This document shows, one piece after another, positions 10,990 through 23,104 of a stretch of 64,000 nt of DNA. The position numbers were made by a program, and so were the translations under genes. The notes under the pieces are model-generated. The model did not search any database. It saw nothing but the letters and a program-made list of their open reading frames with translations, and was not told where the DNA came from. Origin of the DNA: Polyporus tsugae. Lineage: Eukaryota > Basidiomycota > Agaricomycetes > Polyporales > Polyporaceae. The stretch covers positions 682,001 to 746,000 of the forward strand of contig JAHRBS010000013.1 of NCBI GenBank assembly GCA_024305745.1. Direction: 5' to 3'. Positions within the stretch are counted from its first letter, which is position 1, and each line of letters begins with the position of its first letter.

Positions 10990-11360
10990 AACCCTACCGT
11001 CTTCGGTCCCTCTTGCGAGACGCCTTGGCGGTTGGCAGGATTGGCATCTCCCCAGGTGGTTGGCCTGCATCTAGCTCTCATGCATGTGTCCTCTCGGTTT
11101 TTGGTTTTCCCGACAGCAACTTGGATGCTATTTGCAACAATGGCATAGCGGGGATGTTTCTGTCGGTTCAAACAAGATTCGGTTTCATGTGCATCTCGCA
11201 TCGTTCTTCGAAATGAAGCGTCTCTACACCGTACGTCGACGCCGTATTGGACGCAGACCGCGACCGCCGTGCTCATACAATGCCTACAGTAGTATGCAAA
11301 GACGTCAAAGAAGACATTCAGTACTCAGGCACATCTAGCGCGACGAAGGCACGCGGTCAG
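10990..11360 (+). pseudogene. Decayed companion gene C, copy 2 (3' fragment)
   Basis: The end of the C gene is recognisable at about 11190-11345. FEMKRLYT is followed by an intron-like GTACGTCGACGCCGTATTGG...CTACAG, then a TATGCAAAGACGTC exon start. Both intron and exon are close in sequence to copy C1 (5935-6020). Upstream exons are not recognisable and the last exon is out of frame. It is a remnant only. Bases 11361-12002 show no supported gene. Confidence 0.4.
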
Positions 11361-12002
11361 CTCCAAGGCTTCGAATCGAGCGCGCGCTGAAAGTCTGCCT
11401 CTAGGAAGAAGTCCGGAGCAGCGCTGTCCTCGGCGAATGTTCGAGGATACCGTTGTGTCGAGTGCTGTTCCGTAGTGTTCATATGTGAGCTGGCCGAGGT
11501 CGTCTTCATTTAGTGGTCTTGCTCACGTCTCGATCCTTTCTCAGAGGGACTCGAGAGCCGGTCCGATCAGAGTATGGTTCGATGCGGGCTGAACGTTGGG
11601 CAGTGCGACTGTCTAGAGCACACGGTACATGCTTCTCAAACCTTGTCTGCGACATAACTAAAATCTTCTCCGCACCGTATCTCAAAGCTCCCCGTCGAAC
11701 CGTATCTCAGGATGCAGCACCACCTCCATTTGGACAACACTGACCCAATGGGTCACCAAATGAGGGTGTGGTATGGGACAAGTTTGCTCAAAGCGCGGCC
11801 TATCAATTCCCGGGTGGATTCGACAGGGAGGTTGTTCCGCACAATCACCAACCTGCCCAGGGCACCTCCTGCGTCTATACAGGAAGCATGCACCGCTGTT
11901 CACAACTGTCAAACAGCAGCCCTAATGTCAGTGCAGTTTTCCCGGAGGTGTACAGAGATAACAGGATATATCGTAACGTGTACCCTCCCTTCTGTCGCTA
12001 CG

Positions 12003-12008
12003 TATAAG
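12003..12008 (+). promoter_or_regulatory. TATA box of D3
   Basis: TATAAG lies 64 bp upstream of the D3 ATG, in the same relative position as the motifs of D2 and D4. Confidence 0.45.
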
Positions 12009-12066
12009 AAGCGGATGAGTCCTAGTATGAACCATAGCGCTATCGACCTTTCAGTCCTCAGCTGTC

Positions 12067-14193
12067 ATGGCTTCAGTCGCCCAACCTGGTCTGCCACCCG
12101 CGGTTCTTTCAGGGATCAAGGAATCGCTCGCCTGCCTTGTGGTCGGCACCGTTTTCTCGACAGGGTGCGTCATACTGGATCTTTAGTACCAATATCTGGG
12201 TCTAACCATGTCACGGTGTACAGCGTGTACGGCATCACCATTTTGCAGGCCTACACGTACTTCCGGAACAGCAGCCAAGATTCTACGCGTATGAAATTCT
12301 TTGTGAGTCGGTCAACCCGTGTCTGATATCGACTTGGAATGTCAGCTAATGTCGGTCACAAAGGTTACTTTGCTGTTGTATGTACCCTATGGAAGCACTC
12401 TTCACGTCATTTACGATCGCACGCAGCATCCTTGACACCATCACAATGATTCTGAGTGTCAAGGGCCTTTACACATATGTTGTAACCGACTTTGGAAACC
12501 CGGTGCTGCTTCTCAGCATTCCTGAGTAAGCGTTGGTCATCTACTCCGCTGTCGGCCAGCCCTCAATGACTTGTATTGCAGCATTTTGGCGGTGAGTACG
12601 TTACTACGTAGGGTTGGATCGATGCGACGGGCCGAAGCTCATCGTGACGGTGTTTAGTTCGAAAATGGAGTTACTGTAAGTATTCGCCGAAGACCCAACT
12701 GGATCTGTAAAACTGACGGAGGTCCAGGTCCTGATCGGAACACTCACGCAGTGGTACGTACTTGTTTGCGACACTGTTAGTAACCTTGCTCATCCCGCCG
12801 GTCCAGCTTCTTCGCATACAATCTTTGGAACCGTAAGTTGTACTTTGAGTTAACACTGTTTGTGGGGCAGGACGGCTGACGTCCCGGTATTGCAACAGTG
12901 AGCAGGCGGAACAAGCTACTCGTAAACAGCATCGTAAGTTCACCATCCTTTCGCGATCGCAATCCGGCGACGGCTTGACCATCGACGTTGTTAGGTCGCC
13001 CTCGCTTTCTGCTCTTTCGGTGAGCCAATTAACAGCGCTAAGGGCTCGGGAAACGGTATCGCTGATATTCGCAACCTTGCAGGCCCCGGCATGGGTATGT
13101 CACGACCGCGAACCAAGTCCCAACATGATACATCACTGACATTGCGACCTCGTACCTGCATCAGCAATATCTGTGCATGTGTACGTCCATTGTGTGGCAA
13201 CTCGCCGGCACGAAGCTTACCAAATGGCCTGCACTAGTTACACGGATAGGGACATATTTTCGCTTGGTTCCCTCAAGATCCGAATCCTCACGGGAGTTGG
13301 AAACGGTCTGAGCGTGATTTGCGACGTTCTCATCACGGTAGCGCTCTGCTACTACCTTCATTCGAAGAGGACTGGATTCAGGAGGTACGTGCTTTCCCTT
13401 GCCCTTTGAGGAGAGCTAATACAACGTTTATTCTGTCCAGAACCGATTCGATGCTCGACCGCCTCATCATATACGCCGTGAACCGTGGGGCACTTACCGC
13501 GTGGGTGTCTAGAACAATCTCCACCGTCGACTCTGCTGACTTGAGTTCGGGGATCAGAATTTGCCAAGCCTGCGTCACTGTTACCGTACGTCTTCGCTTT
13601 TCGCTTAAAGGACCTGAGACTCATGGGGCTTCAATAGACTGCCGCTCTCCCTGGACGCTTTATCTTCATCCTGTTCGTTCTCTTAGATGGAAAATGTACA
13701 CCGTACTTGTCTCTGGTGACTTTGGGTGTTACGCTGACTATCAACCTCGTTAGTATACTGCAACACTCTCCTGGCAACGTATGTCGTCGCTATCCGTGCG
13801 GGTCGTGAATACTGGGTAGTCTACTGAAGTATTTAAACGCAGGCTGAATGCGCAAAAGTCCATGAGGCGAGACGGGAACCATGTTGTGGAATTAGGAACG
13901 CAAATCCTCAACCACACCAACACGTCGACGTCAGGAAACTCAAACCACCGGAACACCAGTCGTAGGTTGGATAGGGTCAGTGACACGTCAAGTTTCACTG
14001 TCGTGGCTTGAATGACCATCCCATCCACAGTCGTCTAACAGCATGCCACGGACCCTCGTCGTGGACATATCCATTGAGAAGACAGTGGTTCGTGTCCTCT
14101 GCTTCTCAAGATGATATGCTGTGCTGACGTTTAGTTCTGAAGGATGTCGCACGTACACCTACACCAAGCATCGACTACCGTGATGTCGCATAA
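12067..14193 (+). CDS. DUF6534-type multi-pass membrane protein D3
   Basis: ATG at 12067 opens MASVAQPGLPPAVLSGIKES, closely similar to the start of D4. Spliced exons follow in DUF6534 order: VYGITILQAYTYFRNSSQDS, then TLLLFILDTITMILSVKGLY with TDFGNPVLLLSIPE, VLIGTLTQW, VGNGLSVICDVLITVALCYY, LHSKRTGFRR, TDSMLDRLIIYAVNRGALTA, a CQACVTVT piece, LPGRFIFILFVLLDGK, CNTLLAT, and a hydrophilic tail with LNAQKSMRRDGN. The last exon ends PSIDYRDVA with TAA at 14191-14193. All introns traced are short GT-AG. The gene appears intact. Family function is unknown; the hydrophobic segments indicate an integral membrane protein. Its immediate downstream neighbour is companion relic C3, as D1 is followed by C1. 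Confidence 0.8.
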
Positions 14194-14485
14194 GCCTGAG
14201 GATAGGCGGTGATATGGTATACTTCGGCGTTCAATGTGATTCAGACGATCGGAGACGGGTACCTAAAAGATGGGAAGGCCTATTCTGCTCCCATAAACAT
14301 CTCGTTGTATTTATTAGCCTTCATATCATTACCTCGGATACCCAGAACATGCTACGGCCTGAAAGTAAAGAGGGAGTCTGCGAAGATGCGCATTGGTACC
14401 TAGGGGTGCTCGGCCGAGCAGTCTGAGAACCAATCAGTGATGTGGCGCCAGCGTCTAATCGTACCACACCCTGCTCTGGACCGCC

Positions 14486-15700
14486 ATGTTCTCAGCTATC
14501 GTACGTACTGACACCCAACTGGCATCGGAGGGCTACAAAGGGGAGTTCGACAACATCATCCACATGAGCCAGATATTCCGATCTCCGGCATCAACCCGGG
14601 CAAGTCTGCACTCGCCTGGTAAGCAATATACCAACGTTCTCAGAAGTCCAGGGCATGCCATATTCCAAGCCTGTGACAATTCCGCACCCCGCTTTCGGTC
14701 GGGGAAACTACTTCTATGTACGCTAGGAAATACACTGATGTGATTCCTTCCCTGTCTTGTAGACTTTGCCCACATCGATATATGGAGCCTGGGGATATCT
14801 TTTCACGGCGTCCCGCTGTTCCGTGGGAGGTACCTTTTCCGTTTCGTTTGTGTTTTTAGATTGGTGACTGACGGCTCTGCCAGACATCACGGGGAGTTTA
14901 TCAGAGAGATAGATCGTACGTTTTTGCTCACTGTCGTGTCGACGCCCGAGATACTGATGAGTACATTGGTCGCTTCGGGCTCCGACTGCACAATTTGCGT
15001 GCCTATCGTCCTCATCGACACCTGCAAACACTTTCAATAACGCTCCTGCGATGCTGAGTTAGCACGCATGGAGCGGGCGATACAGCAGGGGCAGTGGGCC
15101 GATGCGCGCAGTTGCGCTCTCGACGACTATCTTGGACGTATCAAGCTCGTGTGGGATGGCTGCAGCTTGGTCCATGAGGGAAAGACAGGATGTGCTCAAC
15201 ATTGTGAGGTCGTACCCCGTGCGCCTGCTCGGTCTCCCGCGTTCTCTGATTATGGACAGGACTAACGTTGATAGGCAGCTCTCCAGGTTCGCTTGCCGCG
15301 TGCCATATGAGATCGGGTGGCATGGGTGGAGCGGGGAGCACTTCAATCAACTGTTCTCTGCATGGTGCTGGATAAGTGGAGGCGGGGAGAGGATGGATGG
15401 GGGATCATCCATTGGAATTGAGAGCTCCATGACCAGGTGCGCCAGCCCGTTCACAGAATCAAAATATCTTCTGTGGTGTCCACAGTATGCCAAGACTAAG
15501 ACTTCCAGAGAAGCATCAAGTACTGCCATGCGCGGAAGATCTGGGGCGACTGAGGGGCTGAGCTCTCAGACGGGTCACTCCGTCGAGTTCCTCCGGAAAA
15601 TTCGCACTTCTGAGAAGAAGTTGAACAGAATTCTGTCGTTGATGAATGCCATAGGACAGCGTCGTTTCGGGGATGGCCGGTATGCATGAGAGATTGTTGA
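14486..15700 (+). pseudogene. Decayed companion gene C, copy 3
   Basis: An ATG at 14486 (MFSAI then GTACGT) sits in a context shared with 9531 and 18613, so gene starts were duplicated along with the block. From about 15100 the sequence resembles the intact C4 gene: a SYPVRLLGLPRS stretch corresponds to TYPVRPLEKLPL, and WSGEHFNQLFSAW corresponds to WSGDYFERLFTAL. A YAKTKTSREASS exon after CAG (15488) corresponds to the last C exon. Several stops and frame changes separate these pieces, so it is called a pseudogene. Bases 14194-14485 hold the 3' flank of D3 and no gene. Confidence 0.5.
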
Positions 15701-16046
15701 GGAGTCTCCGTAGTGAGTGGACATCCCTCACCCACCGTTCGTGGCGCCATCTGACTAACATCTCGTCTTTTTTCTCGGGTGGAATTGTTTAGGAAGTAAT
15801 GCATAAATTTGCGCTAGGGGCCGCATAAGCCAGTGCCGTAACCCGCAACCCGCTTTGTACGCTTCCCAGACTTTCTTTTCCTCTACCTCAATATCTTCAT
15901 CGCAGGTCTTATATCACGTGAAACCGAAGATCTCCACCGAAGGTATGAACATGCACACATCTGCTGGAATAGAAGCCCATCGCCGCTTGTCGCGCTCATC
16001 ACAGAAGCTGTTGGGCGTAACCATAATCTGTGCCGGACCTGCCTTC

Positions 16047-16054
16047 TATATAAG
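16047..16054 (+). promoter_or_regulatory. TATA box of D4
   Basis: TATATAAG lies 57 bp upstream of the D4 ATG and is the best TATA match among the D genes. Confidence 0.5.
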
Positions 16055-16103
16055 CAGCGTTTCTGAGACACCACGGCCGTATCAATCCCCTTGACTCGAC
16101 CTC

Positions 16104-18295
16104 ATGGGTTCCGTAGTTCAACCTTACCTGCCACCTGTGGTCCTTTCGCGTATCAAGGAGGCTATTGCATGCGGTCTAGTTGGTGTGGTTGTTGGGGCGT
16201 GGTACGTCCGACTTAATATGTGGTATCCCTTCGACATATTCCAGTCTGACCCATGCATGCACAGCGTGTATGGTATCACAGTGCTGCAAACCTACATATA
16301 CTTCCAGAACAGCCGTCAAGACTCCGGGTACACAAGATCTTTTGTAAGTACGGCAACTCATTGAAATCGAACCATGAGCTAATGCCGCTGTGTCGTAAAG
16401 GTTGCATTCCTGTTGTATGTACCTTACAATTGTGTATGTCGCGTGATTTATAGTTGTACACAGCATCCTTGACACCCTCTCATTGGTTTTCGCTGTCGAC
16501 GCCATATACCAATCCGTGGTTACTGACTTTGGAGACCCGTTTCTGCTCATCAATATGCCTCTGTAAGCATCTCCTTACCGCTTCCCAGTCGATCTTCTCT
16601 GAACACATTATGCTACAGTGCGTTCGCGGTAAGTATGGGTAACACAGTTCTAGTTTACTAAACTGACTGAAAGCTCGTCGTAATCCAAGCTTGAGAATGC
16701 TGCAACGGTGACGGTCCACGTCGATCTCAAACATTCTAGACTGACCACTGGACACAGGTCTTAATTGGCACACTCACACAGTGGTATGTGCACGTTTCTG
16801 AAGCCTGAGCTGTCGGGAGCCTTGCTGACTGCTAACCAGCTTCCTCGCACACCGCCTTTGGAAGTGTAAGTTTTGAGATGCTCTGTATTGGAGAGCCTGA
16901 TCACTTATAGCCCTTTGTATTGAAACAGTAAGCAGGCATAACATAGCCCTCGTATACAGCATTGTAAGTTTGTTATCGGAGTCTCTTCGCAATCACGTGT
17001 GACGTCGTTACTTGATGGTTGACCCCAAGCTCCCTAGATCATCCTTGCGCTGTGTTCTTTCGGTGCGTCGACGGTCGACTTGAATTCACGGCCTTCTGGA
17101 CTCGTAGGTCTCTGATATTAGGAACTCTGCAGGTCCCGGGATGGGTATGTCACGAATCCAAATCAAGCCCCAGCGCGATACGGTCCCTAACTCATTTAAA
17201 TTTTGTGGTAGTGTTGTCTGTGAAGCTGTATGTGCATCATATCCCAACCCCGCCAATGGCTATGACACATACCAAATGACGATGATTCTTTCTCAGGTAC
17301 AGCGCCAATAATGTTGATATTATCTTCCAGGCCTGGTCACTCGAGGGCCGGACTCTCAGCAGCGTTGCAAATGCCTTGAGCGCAATGTGCGACATCGTCA
17401 TCGCGGCAGCGCTTTGCTATTACCTTCACTCCAAGAGGACCCAGTTCAGGGGGTAGATCTTCCCCTTCTAGAGCATGGTGAATTTAAACTGACATCTATC
17501 TTGCCCAGAACCAATTCAATGATCGACCGACTGATCATCTATGCTGTGAACCGAGGGGCTCTTACTGCGTGAGTGTCGAGTTCAATCCGTTGACTACCTG
17601 CACATTTATTGATCCTTGCAAACTAGTCTTTGCCAAGCGGGCGAGATGATCACTGTTTGTTTCTTCCGGTAGTACTTTAGGATTTATGCCACTCACTAGA
17701 ATTCCAATAGGCCATCGCTCGTCCTGACCGCTATATATACCTCCCATTTGGAATCCTGAGCGGAAAATGTAGGTCTATGTCCCATCGCGCCACTTGGAGT
17801 GCTAGTGTTTCATTCAGCTGATGATGGAGACATAGTATATTGCAACACGCTTCTCGCGACGTAAGTCAACCCCCAACGACATTCTTCCAATTCAATAGAT
17901 TGCTGACTCACGAACTTAGCCTCAATGCGCAAAAGTCCATGAGGAAAGACGGCAACAATGTCATAGAAGTGGGCACGCTTCCTAACTTTCGCATGGACAC
18001 GACAAGCGGAGGACATGGGAACAGCGACAGCCGCACAACACAATCGTTGGACAATATTAATGTCAGTACCTCCAGGTTTCGTTTGCGTCGATCTCGAATG
18101 ACCATTCCATCTAATACCTACTAGGGGGCGTGTGTCATTATGCCGACGTTTGCCATCGACATATCTAGAGCTTCTAACAAGACAGTGGTTCGTATACTGC
18201 TCGTGTTTCAGGCACGACCATAGATTTTGCTGATGCAGTTCCGGGGCCATTGAAAGGACGTGGTGCAGACACCGAACGTCGACAGTGATGCATGA
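16104..18295 (+). CDS. DUF6534-type multi-pass membrane protein D4
   Basis: ATG at 16104 begins MGSVVQPYLPPVVLSRIKEA. The traced exons give VYGITVLQTYIYFQNSRQDS, then VAFLF joined by a GTATGT...ACAG intron to ILDTLSLVFAVDAIYQSVVT and DFGDPFLLINMP, VLIGTLTQW, FLAHRLWK, SRHNIALVYSI, IILALCSFG, VANALSAMCDIVIAAALCYY, LHSKRTQFRG, TNSMIDRLIIYAVNRGALTA and a tail with LNAQKSMRKDGNN. The stop TGA is at 18293-18295 after TPNVDSDA. The series follows DUF6534 proteins throughout, including the short exons between membrane segments. No disabling change was seen, although the donor after LHSKRTQFRG is GTAGAT, which is weaker than the GTACGT of D1 and D3. It pairs with D2 as the second copy of the larger duplicated block and is likewise followed by gene B and then gene C. 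Confidence 0.8.
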
Positions 18296-18439
18296 GGGAC
18301 GATGGCTGGACTCGAAGCTCTTCGTTCATACTCAGGTCTGGAATCGCAAGACGGTTGGTACTTGCGACTTGGAGATGGGACGGCCCTGCCGGCGTCGCAT
18401 TCAAGTCGCCTCCGACTCAAGTTTGCCGACATTTCGTGA

Positions 18440-20610
18440 CATTCATCGTACATAGACCGTATTTATTGTCTACCTGGGGAAGGATAGTACTGCCCAGAAA
18501 ATGTATATTTCGAGAGTGCGGTCTCAAAGCACGCGGGGGAGAGGCCAGCGTAGGAGATGTGCGACCGCTTAGCGCTACGCCGGCGCTAGCATCTTGCTAT
18601 CTCTCCACCATCATGCCCTCATCGCTGTGCTATATACTTGTGCTTTCCCCGTTCCACTACCGGCGTCAGGATACATAAATCGCATATAAGCCATCAAATA
18701 ACTTGCAGTACTTATGAAGACGCCCTTGAACTGCTGTGACCGGCTCACTCGCAGGTCAAGGTCTAACAGTACCGATGCTTCGCAAGGGCAGGAATCAGGA
18801 TTTCGCGAGGATGCGAGGTGCGTAGATCTCCTGTGGCTTACGAAGTCGGACGTGCCCAATCGTTTCGTGGATCTCAGACGTTCAAGTCTTCGGCGTTGTA
18901 GCATTATCGGCTGAAACGCAGGAAATTGGCAAGCTTGCGTTTACCCAGACGAAGGTGCGTGTTCTTGTGCCGTTCCTCATATTACTTCTGTGTCCCCATA
19001 CAATGCAGTGTAGCAACAGTAGTCTTGGCTACTAGCTTCAAGTGTTCCACCGCGAGAGCGGAATGGGAGGAAAGACTTGGGAATGCCGCGGCGGGTCAGA
19101 CGGTTTCCACCGCCGGTGAGTGGGGCCTTATTCATTCACATCGCCCCATCCTGAATATCCGACTCCTTTCTACTCCAGCGCAGCCTTACACAGCTATGTG
19201 AGACCCACGCCTCGAAGAAGGGGGTGTCTTGTCCGTCCAGCCTGCGAGATACTATGCCGGGAGGAGCAATCGTGACCCGCACACGGTCCGTGACAATATG
19301 TATATCCTGTCATTCCATCTTGAGAGCCCAGGGACGATGTTGACATCGCTGCCGCTAGCATCAAGCAATCTATGCTACCATCGTTTCGGGCGGATGCATC
19401 TCACGGTCGCCTCCCCGCCGGTCTCTACGAGGGCGGTAGAAGGGACGGAGCTACCCTAGTGAAGGCGACTTCGGGCGTCCCGAACTCCGTTTGGACGCTG
19501 CTGTCAAGAAGGTCAGCCATTCTCAAGCCATGTGCAGTTCGTCTGACAGATGATATCTCGCAGACCATTCAGTGTTGTGAGGATTTCTTTAAGGTAGCCT
19601 CCGCAAGGGATGCTTCGGCCGCTGGCAAGGACACGCCGAAAGCCTTCTCCCCTCCGTCACATTGGACGCCGCTATCATTGAGGTGTTAGGGTGAAGATGG
19701 ACCTTCGCCAGACTTCAACTCCTCGTGCCTTGATCATGATGATCTAGCTCGGAAGCCGGAGAAGAATGATTAGGCGATTGCCCAATGGGATGAGACTCAA
19801 TGCGCTGTCCTGGACGCGATACCGGAGAGGAAGTACGCCGCGGTACCTGATAGGGACAGATGCAACCAACGAGGCCGTCGTTTAGGAGTCAACGGACCTG
19901 TCACCGAACAATAGGAGGGAGACCACGCATGAGACATTGTAGGGGAAAATGTGCTCTCACAGTACGTATTCCGTTCCGTTTGCTTTTTCCGCACTTCGCA
20001 CTTCGTCGTCGGTCTGGTCCTGTATCTGCGATGTATAGGGAAAGACCGCGCAGATCCAGACCAGCTGCAACAACTCCACGTACGTTTGAGGACTATCGTA
20101 CCCGAGGACACGCTGCTGATGTTTCTGCGTAACCAAAACAGGAACAGGATGAGTCTGGCGGGATTGGGATGAACAGAAGGATATTCACCCCCGAGAACTC
20201 ATCGTCATCCGTTGGAGCGTTTGCGGTTGCAACGAGAAGGCGAAACCCACCATTTCGACCACTGGTCGGAAAGTGGCGTGGACCCATTCGCGCGGTGACT
20301 CTGATCCGTCGATGTTGACGATCCAGCGGGACTCCATCACGTCCATCACTGCCCGGAAAAGGGGCCCCAACCCACCCATTCCCATGGCCACTCTCGTTCG
20401 TCAGCATTGTCGCTTCAGCGGGACGCTGCCATCGCGTCCACCTTCGCCCAGCACTTGTTCAACTACCTGTCGGCGTACTGGCAGCTGCAACGTAACGAGG
20501 CATTTCCCTCTATCCATGCCGGAATACATGTGCGTCTGGCTCGCAGTGGTACTGGTGGTACTCGGAATGATGAGCGTCGTATCAGCGTTCCTCGCAACTC
20601 CTAAGTAGGG
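18440..20610 (+). pseudogene. Decayed companion gene B, copy 2
   Basis: This region is collinear with 9360-10900 downstream of D2. Exon-like pieces with conserved frames and splice donors include VQVFGVVALSAETQEIGKLA (about 18880-18955) and EWEERLGNAAAGQTVSTAG (about 19060-19110, followed by GTGAGT). Also present are an LYEGGRRDGATL-like piece near 19425 and a VVGLVLYLRCIGKDRADPDQ piece near 20005. A long open stretch near 20350-20604 contains FAQHLFNYLSAYWQLQ. One aligned exon has TGA where copy 1 has a Trp codon (about 18736), so at least part is decayed, while other parts look intact. I cannot assign a family. The 3' part could be a separate exon set still in use. Confidence 0.4.
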
Positions 20611-20976
20611 TACTTCCGCCTCCCCGTTCTCCGCCCGTCAGGGAGTGTGACTGACGTCATCTTTTTGCTTCCGCATCAAGGTCAGAATGGATTCAAATAC
20701 GCCCCTCGCCACCGAATCCTTCTCTCAGCCTTTCTATCTGACCCATCTGATAATATCTCCGGGATCCTCTCACACCTCCTTGGCTCGTGCGACCGTCGTT
20801 CACTGACATTATACCTGGTGGGTGTGCGTCCTATCCTCTCGTATTATGTATGGTACTCAGCATGAGCATTGTAACATTTGACAGGCATGCCGAAGGCCAC
20901 TACGGAGAGTTTCACGGCTCGCAAGCGCGAGCCAAGTTTCAAGGAGTGAGGTAAAGCAAAGGCAGGGACTGCCCAG

Positions 20977-22336
20977 ATGGACGACCAGGTCCCGAGCACA
21001 GCCGTTACCAGCGACCCGTCTCACTGGCGCGCTTGCAAATTAAGGGGCTCTGACACGGTAAGTGAATACTTACGTTGCGTGCATACCCTTCGCTCAATGC
21101 CCGGTTAGATCACAAAAAGCAATGCGATTCAGCAGTACCATCTGAAGGCAGCCGACCTCGTGGGTATCCCGTTCCGGACCAAAGAGTGCGTTCTCTTGAC
21201 ATTCGCCTAGTCCTTTCTTTCGTGCTGACGAACTTTCCAACACGACCAGGACAGTCGTCAAGAAGGAGTTCGTGAGACCTATGTATATTTACAAGGAACA
21301 AGATATCGAACGACGAGCTTGGGAGAAACATGGACGACCAGAGGGGTCCGACAAACAGTGAGTGACTCCATTCGACGGCCGAGTCTTCCGGTCGGCACCT
21401 AACGTCTCGTGCGAAGTCTCGCAAAGTTGAGAGCGCGCCATTTCTTGAAGAAAAATGGCCCCAACGCCCATTTTCCGCTGCCGAAGACCTACGAGGACCC
21501 ACGCGGCGGAGTGTACGTTGTCGGCATGGATCCTAGTCGCAACTCGGGCGCCATCGGGCGGTGCTACGTAGGCAAGTCCCCAATGCTTTTGAACATCAAG
21601 AAGCAAATGGTGCCGTGGCTCTGGATCGCCTTCAACAAGGCGCTGTCAGCGGTTGACGAACTAGATGAGGAGGCAATGGCGCTGGGCGGCGGCTTCTTCA
21701 CGAAGGACAAGGACAGAGAACGCCCGATGAGAGCCGCGTTGGCGGTGGCGGATACGTACCCTGTGCGACCTCTAGAGAAGCTCCCGTTGTCGGAGAGCGT
21801 GGACAGGGTGAGGGCGGTGCTTGCGGAGGCGGCGACCCCGCCCGAGTTTGGTCCGGATTGGGGACGCGACGATATTCCAGGACTGATGTTCCGCTCATGG
21901 AACTGCGGACCGGAGCTGGTGGAGGAGTATGAGTGGAGCGGTGACTACTTCGAACGCTTGTTCACGGCCTTGATTCATCTCATCGACGAGCTCGGCCTGG
22001 GTCGTGAGGGGTTGGAAGGCATTCGGTGGGAGGTATACGACAAGGTGCGTGGGGTGAGCCTATAGCCCGACTCCGACATCTCAAAACTTTTGCGCTGAAC
22101 GACCACCCACTGGCATCTAGTACGTCGACTGCATGCACAAGGGGAAACAGTATGATCGGCGTAAAGGACGTTGGAGCGACGATGCAGCGGAATGGTTTGA
22201 CGGCCAGTTCACCAAGGTCGGAATCCTATTGGGCGTCAGTTGCCGCGGAAAGTGTCCCGCCGGGCGCAGGTACAACGACATGCTGCCGTTTTTCAACCCT
22301 TCCGGATCCGTGTCTGTGGGGGTCCGGCCTCATTGA
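20977..22336 (+). CDS. Companion gene C, intact copy (hypothetical protein, about 369 residues)
   Basis: Five exons join cleanly: 20977-21057 (MDDQVPSTAV start), 21109-21185, 21250-21357, about 21417-22044, and 22121-22336 with stop TGA. Donors are GTAAGT, GTGCGT, GTGAGT and GTGCGT, and the frame is kept throughout if exon 4 begins at 21417. The protein is hydrophilic with no signal peptide or membrane segment. Recognisable stretches are VRPMYIYKEQDIERRAWEKH, YEDPRGGVYVVGMD, WLWIAFNKALSAVDELDEEA, VADTYPVRPLEKLPL and EEYEWSGDYFERLFTALIHL. I do not recognise a domain; the family is presumably lineage-specific. Three partial relatives lie upstream (5367-6077, 10990-11360, 14486-15700), so this is the surviving member of a gene duplicated with the DUF6534 array. 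Short ATG frames at 20687 and 20886 could be upstream exons. Confidence 0.65.
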
Positions 22337-22424
22337 CACCGTCCGACATCACATAGGCAGTTCCGCACAAGATTGTACATTCCGGCCTTCAAGCAATATT
22401 ACAAAATATAAGTGTATATCTCAC

Positions 22425-22955
22425 CTCTTCACGTTGGGGTACTTGTCGGACTCGGGTATGTCGATGCCCTGCCTCTTGAGCCTGGTACCCCACGGGAGGT
22501 GGTAGAGGTCGACGATGGTGAGCGCCTGTACCTGCAAGTCGTCACTCCATGATGAGCATCCGCTTCCCGGGGCACGGGAGGAGCAAGACGAAGAATACAC
22601 ACTGCTTGACGATGTTCTCGAAGCCCAGTCCGGACGCAGGGGGGTCGAAGTCGGTGACTTCGATGCTCGTCGCCTGATCAAAGAGCGCCGTCTTCTGGAG
22701 GTCGTTCGGGTCGCGCCCGGGGATGAGTTTGCCGACGCCGCCGTACTTGAGCGCGAGGTAGCGGCAGATCGCGCCGGACGCGAACAGCTTGAAGCCGTCC
22801 TCGTCGATGTACGGGATGTACGGGATCTGTCCGAACGGCAGCACGGCGAGGACGGCGGGGCTCTTCAAGGTCGCAGGTTTGCTGAAGTCGAGCTCGACGA
22901 ACCCGTCCGGGATGGAGAGCTCCTCGAGCACGGTGCGCACACGTGAGGAGGTTCA
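22425..22955 (-). pseudogene. Glutathione S-transferase relic
   Basis: The minus strand encodes most of a GST thioredoxin-like N-domain: VRTVLEELSIPDGFVELDFS, an LPFGQIPYI cis-proline site and ASGAICRYLALKYGG, then the start of the helical C-domain (TALFDQATSIEVTDFDPPAS). GSTs conjugate glutathione to electrophiles in the cytosol. Three things argue for decay. The first exon (the usual N-terminal 10-12 residues) is absent, with a TGA just upstream of TSSRVRTVL. A 9-bp tandem duplication (around 22807-22824) inserts an extra IPY next to the cis-proline loop. The middle of the C-domain is missing, because VKQ is followed after an out-of-phase intron directly by VQALTIVDLYHLPWGTRLKR, skipping about 45 residues, and the last exon was not found. 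It is probably a pseudogene; a rearranged but expressed gene is less likely. Confidence 0.7.
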
Positions 22956-23104
22956 GAGGGCTGGCAAGGTGTATACCAATACTACACGCAACACGCTTCT
23001 ATGCGTGAGACGAGGTGGCGAAACATGTCCGGTGGTGATCATAGGAATCCAAGTTAGGTACGGCTGTGGTCTCTTCGTCTTAATTGCAGAGAATTGGTAT
23101 TCTA

